64,000 bases of DNA from Powellomyces hirtus (taxonomy: Eukaryota; Chytridiomycota; Chytridiomycetes; Spizellomycetales; Powellomycetaceae), in contig JAHLKG010000033.1 in assembly GCA_025526995.1 (NCBI GenBank), positions 1-64,000 of the forward strand, written 5' to 3'. A program made the translations under genes and the position numbers. The notes below the pieces were generated by a model that saw only the letters and a program-made list of their open reading frames with translations, searched no databases and was not told the DNA's origin. Shown in pieces: positions 1 to 10,566 of this stretch; positions within the stretch are counted from its first letter, which is position 1, and every line of letters begins with the position of its first letter.

Positions 1-1
1 C

Positions 2-1460
2 TTCTTGGCATATTGTGTCCAGCATGGGCTGGACATCCACAGTATGGACGCTGTTACCGCCTTCCTTAACAGTGATATTGATAAGGATATCTATATCAAG
101 CAGTTTGAGGGATTTGAAGATCCGGATCACCCCAAAGGCGATTGGGTCCTGAACCTACTGAAAGCTCTCTACGGCCTGAAGCAATCACCTCTTCTTTGGT
201 ATGAGACCTTGAAGACTGCACTGTTAAAGCTCAGCTACGAAACGGTTTCTGTATGCCCGTGTATCTTTTTCAAGTACGCGACAGATGACCGTACACCTCC
301 GTCGAACGACAACTTGGTCCTTATTCTCGTCTTTGTCGACGACCTGCTTATTGCAGCGAAGGATCCGGAAATTCTGGCGAACAGCAAAATGGAGCTACAT
401 TCGAAGTTCAAGTTTACGGAACAAGGTCGCGTAACCAGTCACCTTGGTCTCGTCTACAAATATGACTTTGAATCTCCTGTTCGTACCCTCGAAATCTCAA
501 ACGTCAAGTACATTGACGATGCTCTTGAACAATTCAACATGAGTGACTGCCATCCTGTCTCCACCCCGTATGCCGTGTGAGCGCGTAACCAACAACCGGA
601 GGATTCATCACCATTCACGAATCTCAAAGTGTATCAGGAAGCAGTGGGGATCCTCACTTGGGCCTCCATCACATAGCGATGGGATATCGCCACTGCAGTC
701 GGTTACGTTGCGCGCCGCGTGGCCGCACCTACCAACTCCGACTGGAACAATGTTAAGCGCATTTTCCGCTATTTGAAGGGTACCCGCGATTATGCCCTCA
801 AGTTTACATCTGAAAGAAATGATCCGCGTGGCCTACGCGTATACACGGATGCGGACTATGCAGGAGAACTCACCGACCGGACGACCACTACAGGTATCTT
901 GGCCCTTTACAATGGGTTTCCTGTTCTGTGGAAAAGCAGCAAGCAGAAGTGCACTGCCCAAAGTACGACCGAAGCGGAGTATATAGCTGCCAGTACCAGC
1001 CACAACGAAGCCAAATGGCTACACCAACTCTTGGCGGAAGTTTTGGGACCTCACCGGATTACAAATCTCGACCGGTCCCTCTACATGTTGATAATCAGAG
1101 CGCCGGGGCCTTGATCCAGTCTAAGGCTATCAACCAACGCACCAAACACATCGACGTTCAGTACCACGCTATACGTGATTCGTTTGCGAAGCAAATTATC
1201 GAAATCATCGACACCAATACGGACGATCAACTGGCGGACATCTTTACGAAGCCGTTTCCCACTGTGAAACATAAGGACACTGTCCTGAGGATTACAAATG
1301 GGACTCATATATTTGATGAACGCATACGCAATGAGGGCGCGTCTATGGAAGCACACCGAACCCAAGTGTTACTCGCTGAATGTCAGGAGCATTCGTCACC
1401 ACACTGGCTTACCTGGGCATCTACACCGCAATTGCGGAACCCAAAGCAATGCCCCCCAAG
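2..1460 (+). pseudogene. Copia A pol, copy 1, 3' part: end of RT and RNase H
   Basis: The frame opens in the reverse transcriptase: an AFLNSD box, the LYGLKQSP box and the catalytic VFVDDLL near 330-350. RNase H follows, with the YTDADYAG, STTEAEYIA and NQRTKHID motifs and the usual copia end DIFTKPFP near 1,230-1,260. The frame is broken by TGA (578-580), TAG (674-676) and a one-base deletion near 1,053, where A3 has one more A. The same three lesions occur in the tandem copy; the TAG also occurs in A3. After the RNase H the sense frame stays open to 2,064 through the antisense ORF, but that stretch is proline-rich low complexity and probably not coding. The 5' part lies outside the window. 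Confidence 0.9.
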
Positions 1461-2044
1461 GAGGATGGGCCTGCCCCTCCTCCACCATCCTCATCACTTG
1501 AGGGTGAGCGTCGGCTTGAAGAACCCGATGGTCCCTCCAACTCCTCGGCTGCCCCCTCCTCCTCCTCCTCTTCCTCATCATTATATGGAGCTTCACGCTC
1601 CAGGATGTCCCACATCCTCTTCACCTCCGCTACAGACTTCTTGTCTGCAGCCCTCTTCTTCGCCTGGGCAGTATCCTTGCCCTTCCCAACCGCCAGCTTC
1701 CCGCTCCGCCAGTCCTCTAGTATGGACCTCAGTCCATCAAGCGTCCCGGTCGCCCATGCGCGACCCAGAGGCATACCAGACCTTGCCCGGTCTTTTACCC
1801 GGTCTTTTGCCTGCTCGATGTGACGTTCAAGGACCCCTTGACGGTCCTTCCGGTGGAACTGTCGGGCATGCGCTGCCGACATCGTTCGAATCTCCGCTCG
1901 GGACAACCCCGCAGCGGGTGCGCCTCCCTGTGGCGCAGAGGGCACCACTGACGATGGCACAGCAGGAGCTGTGGTTGTCGCAGGAGCGGTTACCGGCGGT
2001 CCCGTCTTTCTCGCCGTCTGCTTCGCTTTGCCTGAACCTGACAA
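1421..2044 (-). CDS. Antisense accessory ORF D of copia A, copy 1 (unknown function)
   Basis: A 207-residue open frame lies antisense to copia A, between the RNase H end and the 3' LTR, overlapping the pol 3' end. The N-terminal third is rich in Ala, Pro and Thr. The middle is basic and probably helical (RKDRQGVLERHIEQAKDRVK), then come a Lys/Ala stretch, a run of seven Glu and a Ser/Asp/Gly tail. No known domain is recognised. There is no ATG: the frame follows TAG and starts TTG TCA right after a TTGTCAG that looks like a 3' splice site, so an upstream exon is likely. A tiny ATGAGG exon with a GTAAGT donor exists, but the implied 33-nt intron is very short. The same frame is kept in all three A copies. 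Confidence 0.6.
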   Translation of the reverse strand: MSGSGKAKQTARKTGPPVTAPATTTAPAVPSSVVPSAPQGGAPAAGLSRAEIRTMSAAHARQFHRKDRQGVLERHIEQAKDRVKDRARSGMPLGRAWATGTLDGLRSILEDWRSGKLAVGKGKDTAQAKKRAADKKSVAEVKRMWDILEREAPYNDEEEEEEEGAAEELEGPSGSSSRRSPSSDEDGGGGAGPSSLGGIALGSAIAV

Positions 2045-2224
2045 CTACACCGGCACATAGTTAGACTTACCCCTCATTTGCGCGGATCTCATAGACGTAC
2101 CCTAGCCATTCCTTGTATTCTCAAAGTGTAATAAATGGGGGTGTTTGGGGGTGTGCGCGGGGCTGTGTAGTAAAAGTAGATAGAGCAACTCTCTCACTGC
2201 CAGACTGACAGGTCTGAGTGGGGG

Positions 2225-2463
2225 TGTTAGCACGTACAGACTCTGTCATTGAGTCACAACTGCGCCATCGCAGGGCGTATCATGCGATCACGTGAGCCCA
2301 CGTGATCAACTCCAATATAAGTAGTTTTCCTTCCATACTTAATATATCGGCGGGACTTTTCTCTTTTTCTCCAATAGAGCGGGATTAAGTTACTTCGTTG
2401 TTCTACTCAGTCAACTACCCTAAAGCTTCCTCAATCATCTACCCAGATACTCTCAGACCAACA
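2225..2463 (+). repeat. 3' LTR of copia A, copy 1
   Basis: The 239-bp LTR begins TGTTAG and ends CCAACA. It is preceded by a purine tract GAGTGGGGG (2,216-2,224) that serves as polypurine tract. It carries two CACGTG boxes in an inverted repeat (2,289-2,294 and 2,299-2,304) and a TATA-like ATATAAGTAG near 2,312-2,321. Downstream is a B-like LTR interrupted at GTGAT (2,464-2,468), the probable target site. Confidence 0.85.
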
Positions 2464-2970
2464 GTGATGCAGTTGACGATGTAGCGCTGTCAGATGCACA
2501 GAGATGTAATGTATGTGAATGTATTTCTTGTCTTTTTAAGTCTTATCGGGAATGTCTTGCTTTGAGCGTTCTAACCTACTTTTTCTCCAATCACGTGATC
2601 ACACGTGATCCAATTCAGCTCTTAGCGTTACCGGTATGGTGGTCACGCATTCTAGTCGGAGAATCCAAGTAAGGATCTAATGTAAGGACCAAACATTGAG
2701 TACGCAAGTCTCAACATTCCAATAGGGGAATGCCGACAAAAGTGAGGGGCAATGGGGCCTTCAAGTTCACTGTGAGTAAGAAAGTTTCAAGTGTAGGGGT
2801 ACTCTGGGCCAGCTTTTGTGCTGTGCATCAGTGAAACGGGTTGATCTTGCATTGTATAATTTGCAGGACCATTATAGCCGCTGATGTGGGTGTTCTCGTT
2901 TTTGAACTTTTTGTGTTGATGAGAAAATGATGTAACGAGAGGATTTGACTTCATCAATAGATTCTTCTCC

Positions 2971-3337
2971 TATTGAAGATATTGATGTTTCCAGTACTTT
3001 ATCGGAAATGCAGAGGATTGGACGAATTCAAGGCAGTCTGCTTGTATTGCCTTTGTAGGGGGTTTACAGAGCTTTTCTGTGATGCAGTTGACGGTGTAGC
3101 GTTGTCAGATGCACGGAGATGTAATGTATGTGAATGTATTTTATGTCTCAAGTCTTATCGGTAATGTTTCACTTGTCGAGCGTTCTAATCTACTTTTTCT
3201 TTGATCACTTGATCACACGTGATCCAATTCAGCTCTTAGCATTACCGGTATCACGGTCACGCGTTCCAGCCAGAGAATCCAAGTAAGGATCTAATGTAAG
3301 GACTAACATTGAGTACGCAAGGCTCAACATTCCAATA
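2971..3337 (-). repeat. Solo LTR, B-like family, in element I gag (copy 1)
   Basis: A 367-bp LTR with TATTG...CCAATA ends (complement orientation) is flanked by TCTCC at 2,966-2,970 and 3,338-3,342. Removing LTR and one TSD rejoins the element I gag relic, as comparison with the B gag shows. The second copy is 9,168-9,534. Confidence 0.85.
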
Positions 3338-3517
3338 TCTCCAACTTCTCCATCCAATGGTCGAATTTTTTGTCCATTTCTGTTTTGAACCTTTGCAAAA
3401 TGTGCAAGACTATATCAGCCTGCGATCTGGACAGTTCTGTTGCCAGTTGGAAGTGCATTTCTCCAGGATTCATCTCACCTGCAACAGCATCTTCATCGTG
3501 GGAATCGTGATAGAAGG

Positions 3518-3933
3518 TGTGAGATGGCCATCATGGCATATTTATACTTTACTCATTTTTCGGCTAGTAGACATATCCCAAGTTAAGGTAGACGCGCCTC
3601 ATAAGCAATTACCAAATCCCTCATAAGCAGAACTCCCCACAAGTTTACCCTGCAGTCTCAGTATTGCGCAGCTACACTGCCGTTGCTGCACTGCCATAGA
3701 TTCCTAGATCATCTCTCCGTACTCCAAAGTTAGCTAAAGACATTAGCCCAGGAAAAACTGCATATATAAATGGGAAGGAAAGTATCTCCCAAGAGGGGGG
3801 CATGATCATCAATTCATCAATACATCCACCTTCTACCTTTGATATATCACTTTTCCTTACTTCTTCAACTCTTTGCCCATACCCTCAACACTTGATTTCT
3901 ACATCTCCCGCCTTGAAATACAAGCACCTCACA
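3518..3933 (+). repeat. Solo LTR of a separate family (J), copy 1
   Basis: This 416-bp insertion splits the B-like gag relic: sequence homologous to B ends near 3,517 and resumes near 3,934. Its ends are TGTGAG and CTCACA. The flanking 5-mers are GAAGG and AAAGG, a TSD with one mismatch. A TATA box (CATATATAAA) lies at 3,761-3,770 on the plus strand, so the LTR is oriented plus. No internal region of this family is in the window. The second copy is 9,715-10,130. Confidence 0.7.
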
Positions 3934-4031
3934 AAAGGAGGCTTCATTGTTAACATTTCCTTCACCGTCAGGACTCTGTTCTGCTCGGTACTTTTTTTGG
4001 CACTTGACTTTGACGGAAAAGCTGTAGTTCC

Positions 4032-7000
4032 ACACACTGACGCCTCTAAGAAACAAAAGGGTGGTAAGAACCACGGGGAGAAGTCAACGAACGGCAAGAA
4101 GGACAAGGAATCTACTCCATCAAACAAAGGCCAAACCCCAAAGTTGGGTTGTTGGGCCTGTGGAGACCCTAAACACCAAACACAGGAGTGCGAAGTGTTA
4201 AGGAAGTTCAAATCCGAGATGGAGAAGAACAAGACAAAGCAGTCGTCTGATCGTGCTGTTAGCACAAATGCTGTGGAAGCATTACACGTCTGGGTCCGCC
4301 AAGAACAACTGTATGAAGCCCTCATCGACTCTGGCGCTACGGACCACATGACACCTCACAAAGCGACCTTAGATCACTCAACCGTGTACAGTGATGTCAG
4401 AGCTGTTATGCTTGCTGACAAAACATCACTCCCCTCTACAGTTCGAGGTACGGTACGAGTAGAAGTTAACGACTATCCGAATCCGCTCAAGTTGGGCGGA
4501 GTCCTGCATGTGCCAGGACTACGACAAGATCTCGTATCGGTAGCAAAATGCAACGATCAAGGCGTTGACGTGCTCTTCAAGTCGAATGGAGACGTCATTT
4601 TCACGCGAGACGGCAAAGATATTGCCAAAGGCGTACGCCGCAACAACGCGTATTACCTGCAAGGTACGCTGCTGTCTGAAAGTCTGTGGACGGATTCAGA
4701 AGCATGCACTGTTGAAGTCTCTCCTACACTCGCTCATGCTCGTCTTGGACACGTTGGCAAACACGTCCTGGAAAAGATGGCATCGGTTACGGACGGTTGG
4801 TCCGTAGTGGGGGATCTAAGCGACTTCAAAGATTGTGAAGCCTGCGTGCTAGGAAAAGCTGCTCGTCTTCCATTCTCCCCTGGTAACGTTGAAACCAGGG
4901 AGATCTGTGAGCTGATTCATTCAGACTTACAGGGACCATTTCGCATCCCTGGTTATGAAGGATCACGCTATTCGCTGGAGTTCATTGAACACACATCCAG
5001 ATATGTGACTGTTTTCCCTATTCCTTCAAAGGATTCAGCAGTCATACTCGAAAAGTTTCTCATCTACAAGGTGTGGATTGAGAAACAGACTGACCGACAA
5101 ATCAAGATTCTACGTACGGATTGAGGCACCGAATACTTTGGCGAGGTTCTAGAGTACCTATTGCAAAATGGTATCACTCATCAAAAGTCCGCGGCCTATT
5201 CGAGTCAGCAAAACGGGATTGCCAAACAATGGCATCGCACGGCGCTGGACAGGGTCCGCGCCACCTTCGTGGATACAAAACTACCTCGAAGATTCTGGCC
5301 TGCTTTACTGGTAGCGGCTGGATACATCTATTCCCTTACATACAACCGCATCAACAAGAAGATGCCGTACGAAATACTGTTTGGCCGGCGTCCTGATGTC
5401 GCCCACCTTCGGCGTATCGGTTGCGTGGCGTATTCCGTTCTAACAAGCAAAGGACGCGATAAAATGGGGAATCAAGCGAAGAAGGCTTACTTGGTAGGCT
5501 ATGCTCAACCCTCAGGTACCAATGGGTATCTGGTTTGGGATCCTATCACCGACAAGGTCAAAGTGTCACAAGACGTGATCTTCAAAGAAGACTTGGGACT
5601 CGAACCCAAATATCAGCAGGATCCAGCACATCTTGACCTTCTAGATGAGGAGAGTCAGGAGGATGACGTCAAATACGCCGTGGAGGCGATTATCAACGAG
5701 CGCCGCAGTAAGGTGCACACAAAAGAGTACTTGGTTAAGTGGGAGGGATATCAAGAACCTACTTGGGAGTCCCGACTTTCACTACTCGATACTACCGCCT
5801 TGGATGACTGGGAGAATCGAGTAGCCGCGTATGATGTCGGCACACGTCGAAATGACCCCATTGCTGCATACGCCGCCCGCGCGCGGACTCAAGCAACGAT
5901 CAATGAAGACGCCATGACATGGAAGCAAGCGATGAAAACACCTCAGAAGGAGGAATTTCTCAAGGCTGCACGCATCGAGTACCAATCCCTGGTCGACAAC
6001 GGCACATGGGAGCTCACCAAGCGTCCACGTAACAAGCGCGTGATCGGCACAACATGGGTCTTTCGAACGAAGGTCAATCCCGATGGCACTTTTAACAAGG
6101 GCAAAGCCAGAGCAGTAGCTCAAGGCTTCTCTCAACAACCCGGTCGCGACTTTGGTGATACATATTCACCTACGCTACCATTCACAGCGCTACGCCTCTT
6201 CTTGGCATATTGTGTCCAGCATGGGCTGGACATCCACAGTATGGACGCTGTTACCGCCTTCCTTAACAGTGATATTGATAAGGATATCTATATCAAGCAG
6301 TTTGAGGGATTCGAAGATCCGGATCACCCCAAAGGCGATTGGGTCCTGAACCTACTGAAAGCTCTCTACGGCCTGAAGCAATCACCTCTTCTTTGGTATG
6401 AGACCTTGAAGACTGCACTGTTAAAGCTCAGCTACGAAACGGTTTCTGTATGCCCGTGTATCTTTTTCAAGTACGCGACAGATGACCGTACACCTCCGTC
6501 GAACGACAACTTGGTCCTTATTCTCGTCTTTGTCGACGACCTGCTTATTGCAGCGAAGGATCCGGAAATTCTGGCGAACAGCAAAATGGAGCTACATTCG
6601 AAGTTCAAGTTTACGGAACAAGGTCGCGTAACCAGTCACCTTGGTCTCGTCTACAAATATGACTTTGAATCTCCTGTTCGTACCCTCGAAATCTCAAACG
6701 TCAAGTACATTGACGATGCTCTTGAACAATTCAACATGAGTGACTGCCATCCTGTCTCCACCCCGTATGCCGTGTGAGCGCGTAACCAACAACCGGAGGA
6801 TTCATCACCATTCACGAATCTCAAAGTGTATCAGGAAGCAGTGGGGATCCTCACTTGGGCCTCCATCACATAGCGATGGGATATCGCCACTGCAGTCGGT
6901 TACGTTGCGCGCCGCGTGGCCGCACCTACCAACTCCGACTGGAACAATGTTAAGCGCATTTTCCGCTATTTGAAGGGTACCCGCGATTATGCCCTCAAGT

Positions 7001-7657
7001 TTACATCCGAAAGAAATGATCCGCGTGGCCTACGCGTATACACGGATGCGGACTATGCAGGAGAACTCACCGACCGGACGACCACTACAGGTATCTTGGC
7101 CCTTTACAATGGGTTTCCTGTTCTGTGGAAAAGCAGCAAGCAGAAGTGCACTGCCCAAAGTACGACCGAAGCGGAGTATATAGCTGCCAGTACCAGCCAC
7201 AACGAAGCCAAATGGCTACGCCAACTCTTGGCGGAAGTTTTGGGACCTCACCGGATTACAAATCTCGACCGGTCCCTCTACATGTTGATAATCAGAGCGC
7301 CGGGGCCTTGATCCAGTCTAAGGCTATCAACCAACGCACCAAACACATCGACGTTCGGTACCACGCTATACGTGATTCGTTCGCGAAGCAAATTATCGAA
7401 ATCATCGACACCAATACGGACGATCAACTGGCGGACATCTTTACGAAGCCGTTTCCCACTGTGAAACATAAGGACACTGTCCTGAGGATTACAAATGGGA
7501 CTCATATATTTGATGAACGCATACGCAATGAGGGCGCGTCTATGGAAGCACACCGAACCCAAGTGTTACTCGCTGAATGTCAGGAGCATTCGTCACCACA
7601 CTGGCTTACCTGGGCATCTACACCGCAATTGCGGAACCCAAAGCAATGCCCCCCAAG
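4032..7657 (+). pseudogene. Copia A gag-pol, copy 2 (5' truncated)
   Basis: Order of domains: CCHC zinc knuckle (C at 4,150, 4,159), protease LIDSGATDHM near 4,320, the integrase HHCC domain, the integrase core, a chromodomain (about 5,670-5,790, YLVKWEGY...PTWE), RT (about 6,040-6,560, VFVDD) and RNase H (about 7,000-7,480). The gag N-terminus is missing: 4,032 is fused to the element I leader. Lesions are TGA 5,122-5,124 inside the integrase core, TGA 6,775-6,777, TAG 6,871-6,873 and a one-base loss near 7,250. The integrase catalytic Glu codon is Lys here (5,224-5,226), whereas A3 keeps Glu. The element cannot be autonomous. Confidence 0.9.
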
Positions 7658-8241
7658 GAGGATGGGCCTGCCCCTCCTCCACCATCCTCATCACTTGAGG
7701 GTGAGCGTCGGCTTGAAGAACCCGATGGTCCCTCCAACTCCTCGGCTGCCCCCTCCTCCTCCTCCTCTTCCTCATCATTATATGGAGCTTCACGCTCCAG
7801 GATGTCCCACATCCTCTTCACCTCCGCTACAGACTTCTTGTCTGCAGCCCTCTTCTTCGCCTGGGCAGTATCCTTGCCCTTCCCAACCGCCAGCTTCCCG
7901 CTCCGCCAGTCCTCTAGTATGGACCTCAGTCCATCAAGCGTCCCGGTCGCCCATGCGCGACCCAGAGGCATACCAGACCTTGCCCGGTCTTTTACCCGGT
8001 CTTTTGCCTGCTCGATGTGACGTTCAAGGACCCCTTGACGGTCCTTCCGGTGGAACTGTCGGGCATGCGCTGCCGACATCGTTCGAATCTCCGCTTGGGA
8101 CAACCCCGCAGCGGGTGCGCCTCCCTGTGGCGCAGAGGGCACCACTGACGATGGCACAGCAGGAGCTGTGGTTGTCGCAGGAGCGGTTACCGGCGGTCCC
8201 GTCTTTCTCGCCGTCTGCTTCGCTTTGCCTGAACCTGACAA
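7618..8241 (-). CDS. Antisense accessory ORF D of copia A, copy 2
   Basis: This is the tandem-duplicate of the ORF at 1,421-2,044 and differs by one residue (Gln for Arg in the middle domain). It has the same organisation: Ala/Pro/Thr-rich head, basic helical middle, poly-Glu run and Ser-rich tail. It is antisense to pol and reads away from the A 3' LTR at 8,422-8,660, so transcription could start in or near that LTR (inference). Start is uncertain because the frame opens with TTG directly after a stop. Confidence 0.6.
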   Translation of the reverse strand: MSGSGKAKQTARKTGPPVTAPATTTAPAVPSSVVPSAPQGGAPAAGLSQAEIRTMSAAHARQFHRKDRQGVLERHIEQAKDRVKDRARSGMPLGRAWATGTLDGLRSILEDWRSGKLAVGKGKDTAQAKKRAADKKSVAEVKRMWDILEREAPYNDEEEEEEEGAAEELEGPSGSSSRRSPSSDEDGGGGAGPSSLGGIALGSAIAV

Positions 8242-8421
8242 CTACACCGGCACATAGTTAGACTTACCCCTCATTTGCGCGGATCTCATAGACGTACCCT
8301 AGCCATTCCTTGTATTCTCAAAGTGTAATAAATGGGGGTGTTTGGGGGTGTGCGCGGGGCTGTGTAGTAAAAGTAGATAGAGCAACTCTCTCACTGCCAG
8401 ACTGACAGGTCTGAGTGGGGG

Positions 8422-8660
8422 TGTTAGCACGTACAGACTCTGTCATTGAGTCACAACTGCGCCATCGCAGGGCGTATCATGCGATCACGTGAGCCCACGT
8501 GATCAACTCCGATATAGGTAGTTTTCCTTCCATACTTAATATATCGGCGGGACTTTTCTCTTTTTCTCCAATAGAGCGGGATTAAGTTACTTCGTTGTTC
8601 TACTCAGTCAACTACCCTAAAGCTTCCTCAATCATCTACCCAGATACTCTCAGACCAACA
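8422..8660 (+). repeat. 3' LTR of copia A, copy 2
   Basis: Duplicate of 2,225-2,463 with TGTTAG...CCAACA ends and the same polypurine tract. Two substitutions destroy the match to the first copy in the TATA region (GATATAGG instead of AATATAAG), so the promoter may be weakened. Confidence 0.85.
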
Positions 8661-10228
8661 GTGATGCAGTTGACGATGTAGCGCTGTCAGATGCACAGAG
8701 ATGTAATGTATGTGAATGTATTTCTTGTCTTTTTAAGTCTTATCGGGAATGTCTTGCTTTGAGTGTTCTAACCTACTTTTTCTCCAATCACGTGATCACA
8801 CGTGATCCAATTCAGCTCTTAGCGTTACCGGTATGGTGGTCACGCATTCTAGTCGGAGAATCCAAGTAAGGATCTAATGTAAGGACCAAACATTGAGTAT
8901 GCAAGTCTCAACATTCCAATAGGGGAATGCCGACAAAAGTGAGGGGCAATGGGGCCTTCAAGTTCACTGTGAGTAAGAAAGTTTCAAGTGTAGGGGTACT
9001 CTGGGCCAGCTTTTGTGCTGTGCATCAGTGAAACGGGTTGATCTTGCATTGTATAATTTGCAGGACCATTATAGCCGCTGATGTGGGTGTTCTCGTTTTT
9101 GAACTTTTTGTGTTGATGAGAAAATGATGTAACGAGAGGATTTGACTTCATCAATAGATTCTTCTCCTATTGAAGATATTGATGTTTCCAGTACTTTATC
9201 GGAAATGCAGAGGATTGGACGAATTCAAGGCAGTCTGCTTGTATTGCCTTTGTAGGGGGTTTACAGAGCTTTTCTGTGATGCAGTTGACGGTGTAGCGTT
9301 GTCAGATGCACGGAGATGTAATGTATGTGAATGTATTTTATGTCTCAAGTCTTATCGGTAATGTTTCACTTGTCAAGCGTTCTAATCTACTTTTTCTTTG
9401 ATCACTTGATCACACGTGATCCAATTCAGCTCTTAGCATTACCGGTATCACGGTCACGCGTTCCAGCCAGAGAATCCAAGTAAGGATCTAATGTAAGGAC
9501 TAACATTGAGTACGCAAGGCTCAACATTCCAATATCTCCAACTTCTCCATCCAATGGTCGAATTTTTTGTCCATTTCTGTTTTGAACCTTTGCAAAATGT
9601 GCAAGACTATATCAGCCTGCGATCTGGACAGTTCTGTTGCCAGTTGGAAGTGCATTTCTCCAGGATTCATCTCACCTGCAACAGCATCTTCATCGTGGGA
9701 ATCGTGATAGAAGGTGTGAGATGGCCATCATGGCATATTTATACTTTACTCATTTTTCGGCTAGTAGACATATCCCAAGTTAAGGTAGACGCGCCTCATA
9801 AGCACTTACCAAATCCCTCATAAGCAGAACTCCCCACAAGTTTACCCCGCAGTCTCAGTATTGCGCAGCTACACTGCCGTTGCTGCACTGCCATAGATTC
9901 CTAGATCATCTCTCCGTACTCCAAGGTTAGCTAAAGACATTAGCCCAGGAAAAACTGCATATATAAATGGGAAGGAAAGTATCTCCCAAGAGGGGGGCAT
10001 GATCATCAATTCATCAATACATCCACCTTCTACCTTTGATATATCACTTTTCCTTACTTCTTCAACTCTTTGCCCATACCCTCAACACTTGATTTCTACA
10101 TCTCCCGCCTTGAAATACAAGCACCTCACAAAAGGAGGCTTCATTGTTAACATTTCCTTCACCGTCAGGACTCTGTTCTGCTCGGTACTTTTTTTGGCAC
10201 TTGACTTTGATGGAAAAGCTGTAGTTCC
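8661..10228 (-). mobile_element. Decayed B-like copia element I, copy 2; host of element C
   Basis: Duplicate of 2,464-4,031, with the LTR fragment (8,661-8,921), solo B-like LTR (9,168-9,534) and solo LTR J (9,715-10,130). At 10,228 the leader is interrupted by the C 5' LTR. It resumes at 55,317 on the far side of C, with GTTCC before and GTTTC after (TSD with one change), then runs to the 5' LTR at 55,379-55,744. So I is the outermost host of the nest. Confidence 0.8.
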
Positions 10229-10485
10229 TGTTGAGATTGGACTTGTGAGATAAACCTGTCAAATCAACAGCGCTCCAAGACTCAACGTGACTTCTACTGT
10301 GCAATGGTGCTTCATCTGACTGCGTATGCTTAGATACCTTGCACAGCCACTTTTCCTTCTTCTTCTTAGCTTAGATCTTCTTCTTCCCACTGGTTTACAC
10401 TAAGAACAATCATACCATTGTCATTGAGAGTGTCGAGCTAGCTTCCCTCTGTTGCACTACACCTTAACCGGATCTACGCACAGCA
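10229..10485 (+). repeat. 5' LTR of copia C
   Basis: The 257-bp LTR has ends TGTTGAG and CACAGCA. It matches the two halves of the 3' LTR (113 + 144 bp = 257), which confirms both boundaries. Confidence 0.9.
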
Positions 10486-10499
10486 GGTTATGAGCCCTG
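10486..10499 (+). other. Primer binding site of C, tRNAiMet anticodon-arm type
   Basis: GGTTATGAGCCCTG follows the LTR directly. It is complementary to the anticodon stem-loop of eukaryotic initiator tRNA-Met (GGGCTCATAACC), not to a tRNA 3' end. That is the half-tRNA priming known from Drosophila copia. The same site follows the B LTRs. Confidence 0.75.
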
Positions 10500-10566
10500 T
10501 TAGCCCGCTCAACGCTTAAAACAACAAGCACCCTGCATCCTTCTTCACGTTGTTCAATACTCAACC

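Larger units (their letters stand above)
2464..4031 (-). mobile_element. Decayed B-like copia element I, gag region, copy 1
   Basis: On the minus strand this stretch is recognisably the leader and gag of a B-like element (compare 30,120-30,680), but full of stops and indels. It starts with an LTR fragment (2,464-2,724, complement) cut by copia A. Gag relic follows at 2,725-2,970, then a solo LTR (2,971-3,337), gag relic, an unrelated solo LTR (3,518-3,933) and the leader up to 4,031. No open frame of coding quality remains; the 63-105 aa ORFs here are chance frames. Confidence 0.8.
1..10228. repeat. Tandem duplication, 6,197-bp unit (left copy cut by window edge)
   Basis: Bases 1-4,031 match 6,198-10,228 at a constant offset of 6,197 with about 15 substitutions by eye (roughly 99.6% identical), mostly transitions. 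The unit holds the copia A pol from 4,032 onward, antisense ORF D, the A 3' LTR and a piece of the old B-like element I. The internal junction lies at 4,031/4,032, where the element I leader is fused to the middle of the A gag. The left copy starts before base 1, so the number of units is unknown. Confidence 0.95.

Noticed and set aside
928..2064. Long sense ORF (378 aa) from the A RNase H through a Pro/Ser-rich region; same at 7,125-8,261 and minus 17,451-18,053
   Set aside because: The first part is genuine RNase H, but the Pro-rich rest is the complement of ORF D, whose composition (charged, helical) is much more protein-like; normal copia pol ends soon after DIFTKPFP.
3802..4110. Signal-peptide-like N-terminus of the ORF leading into A gag
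   Set aside because: It is solo LTR J and antisense leader of element I fused to A by the duplication junction; the open frame is accidental.
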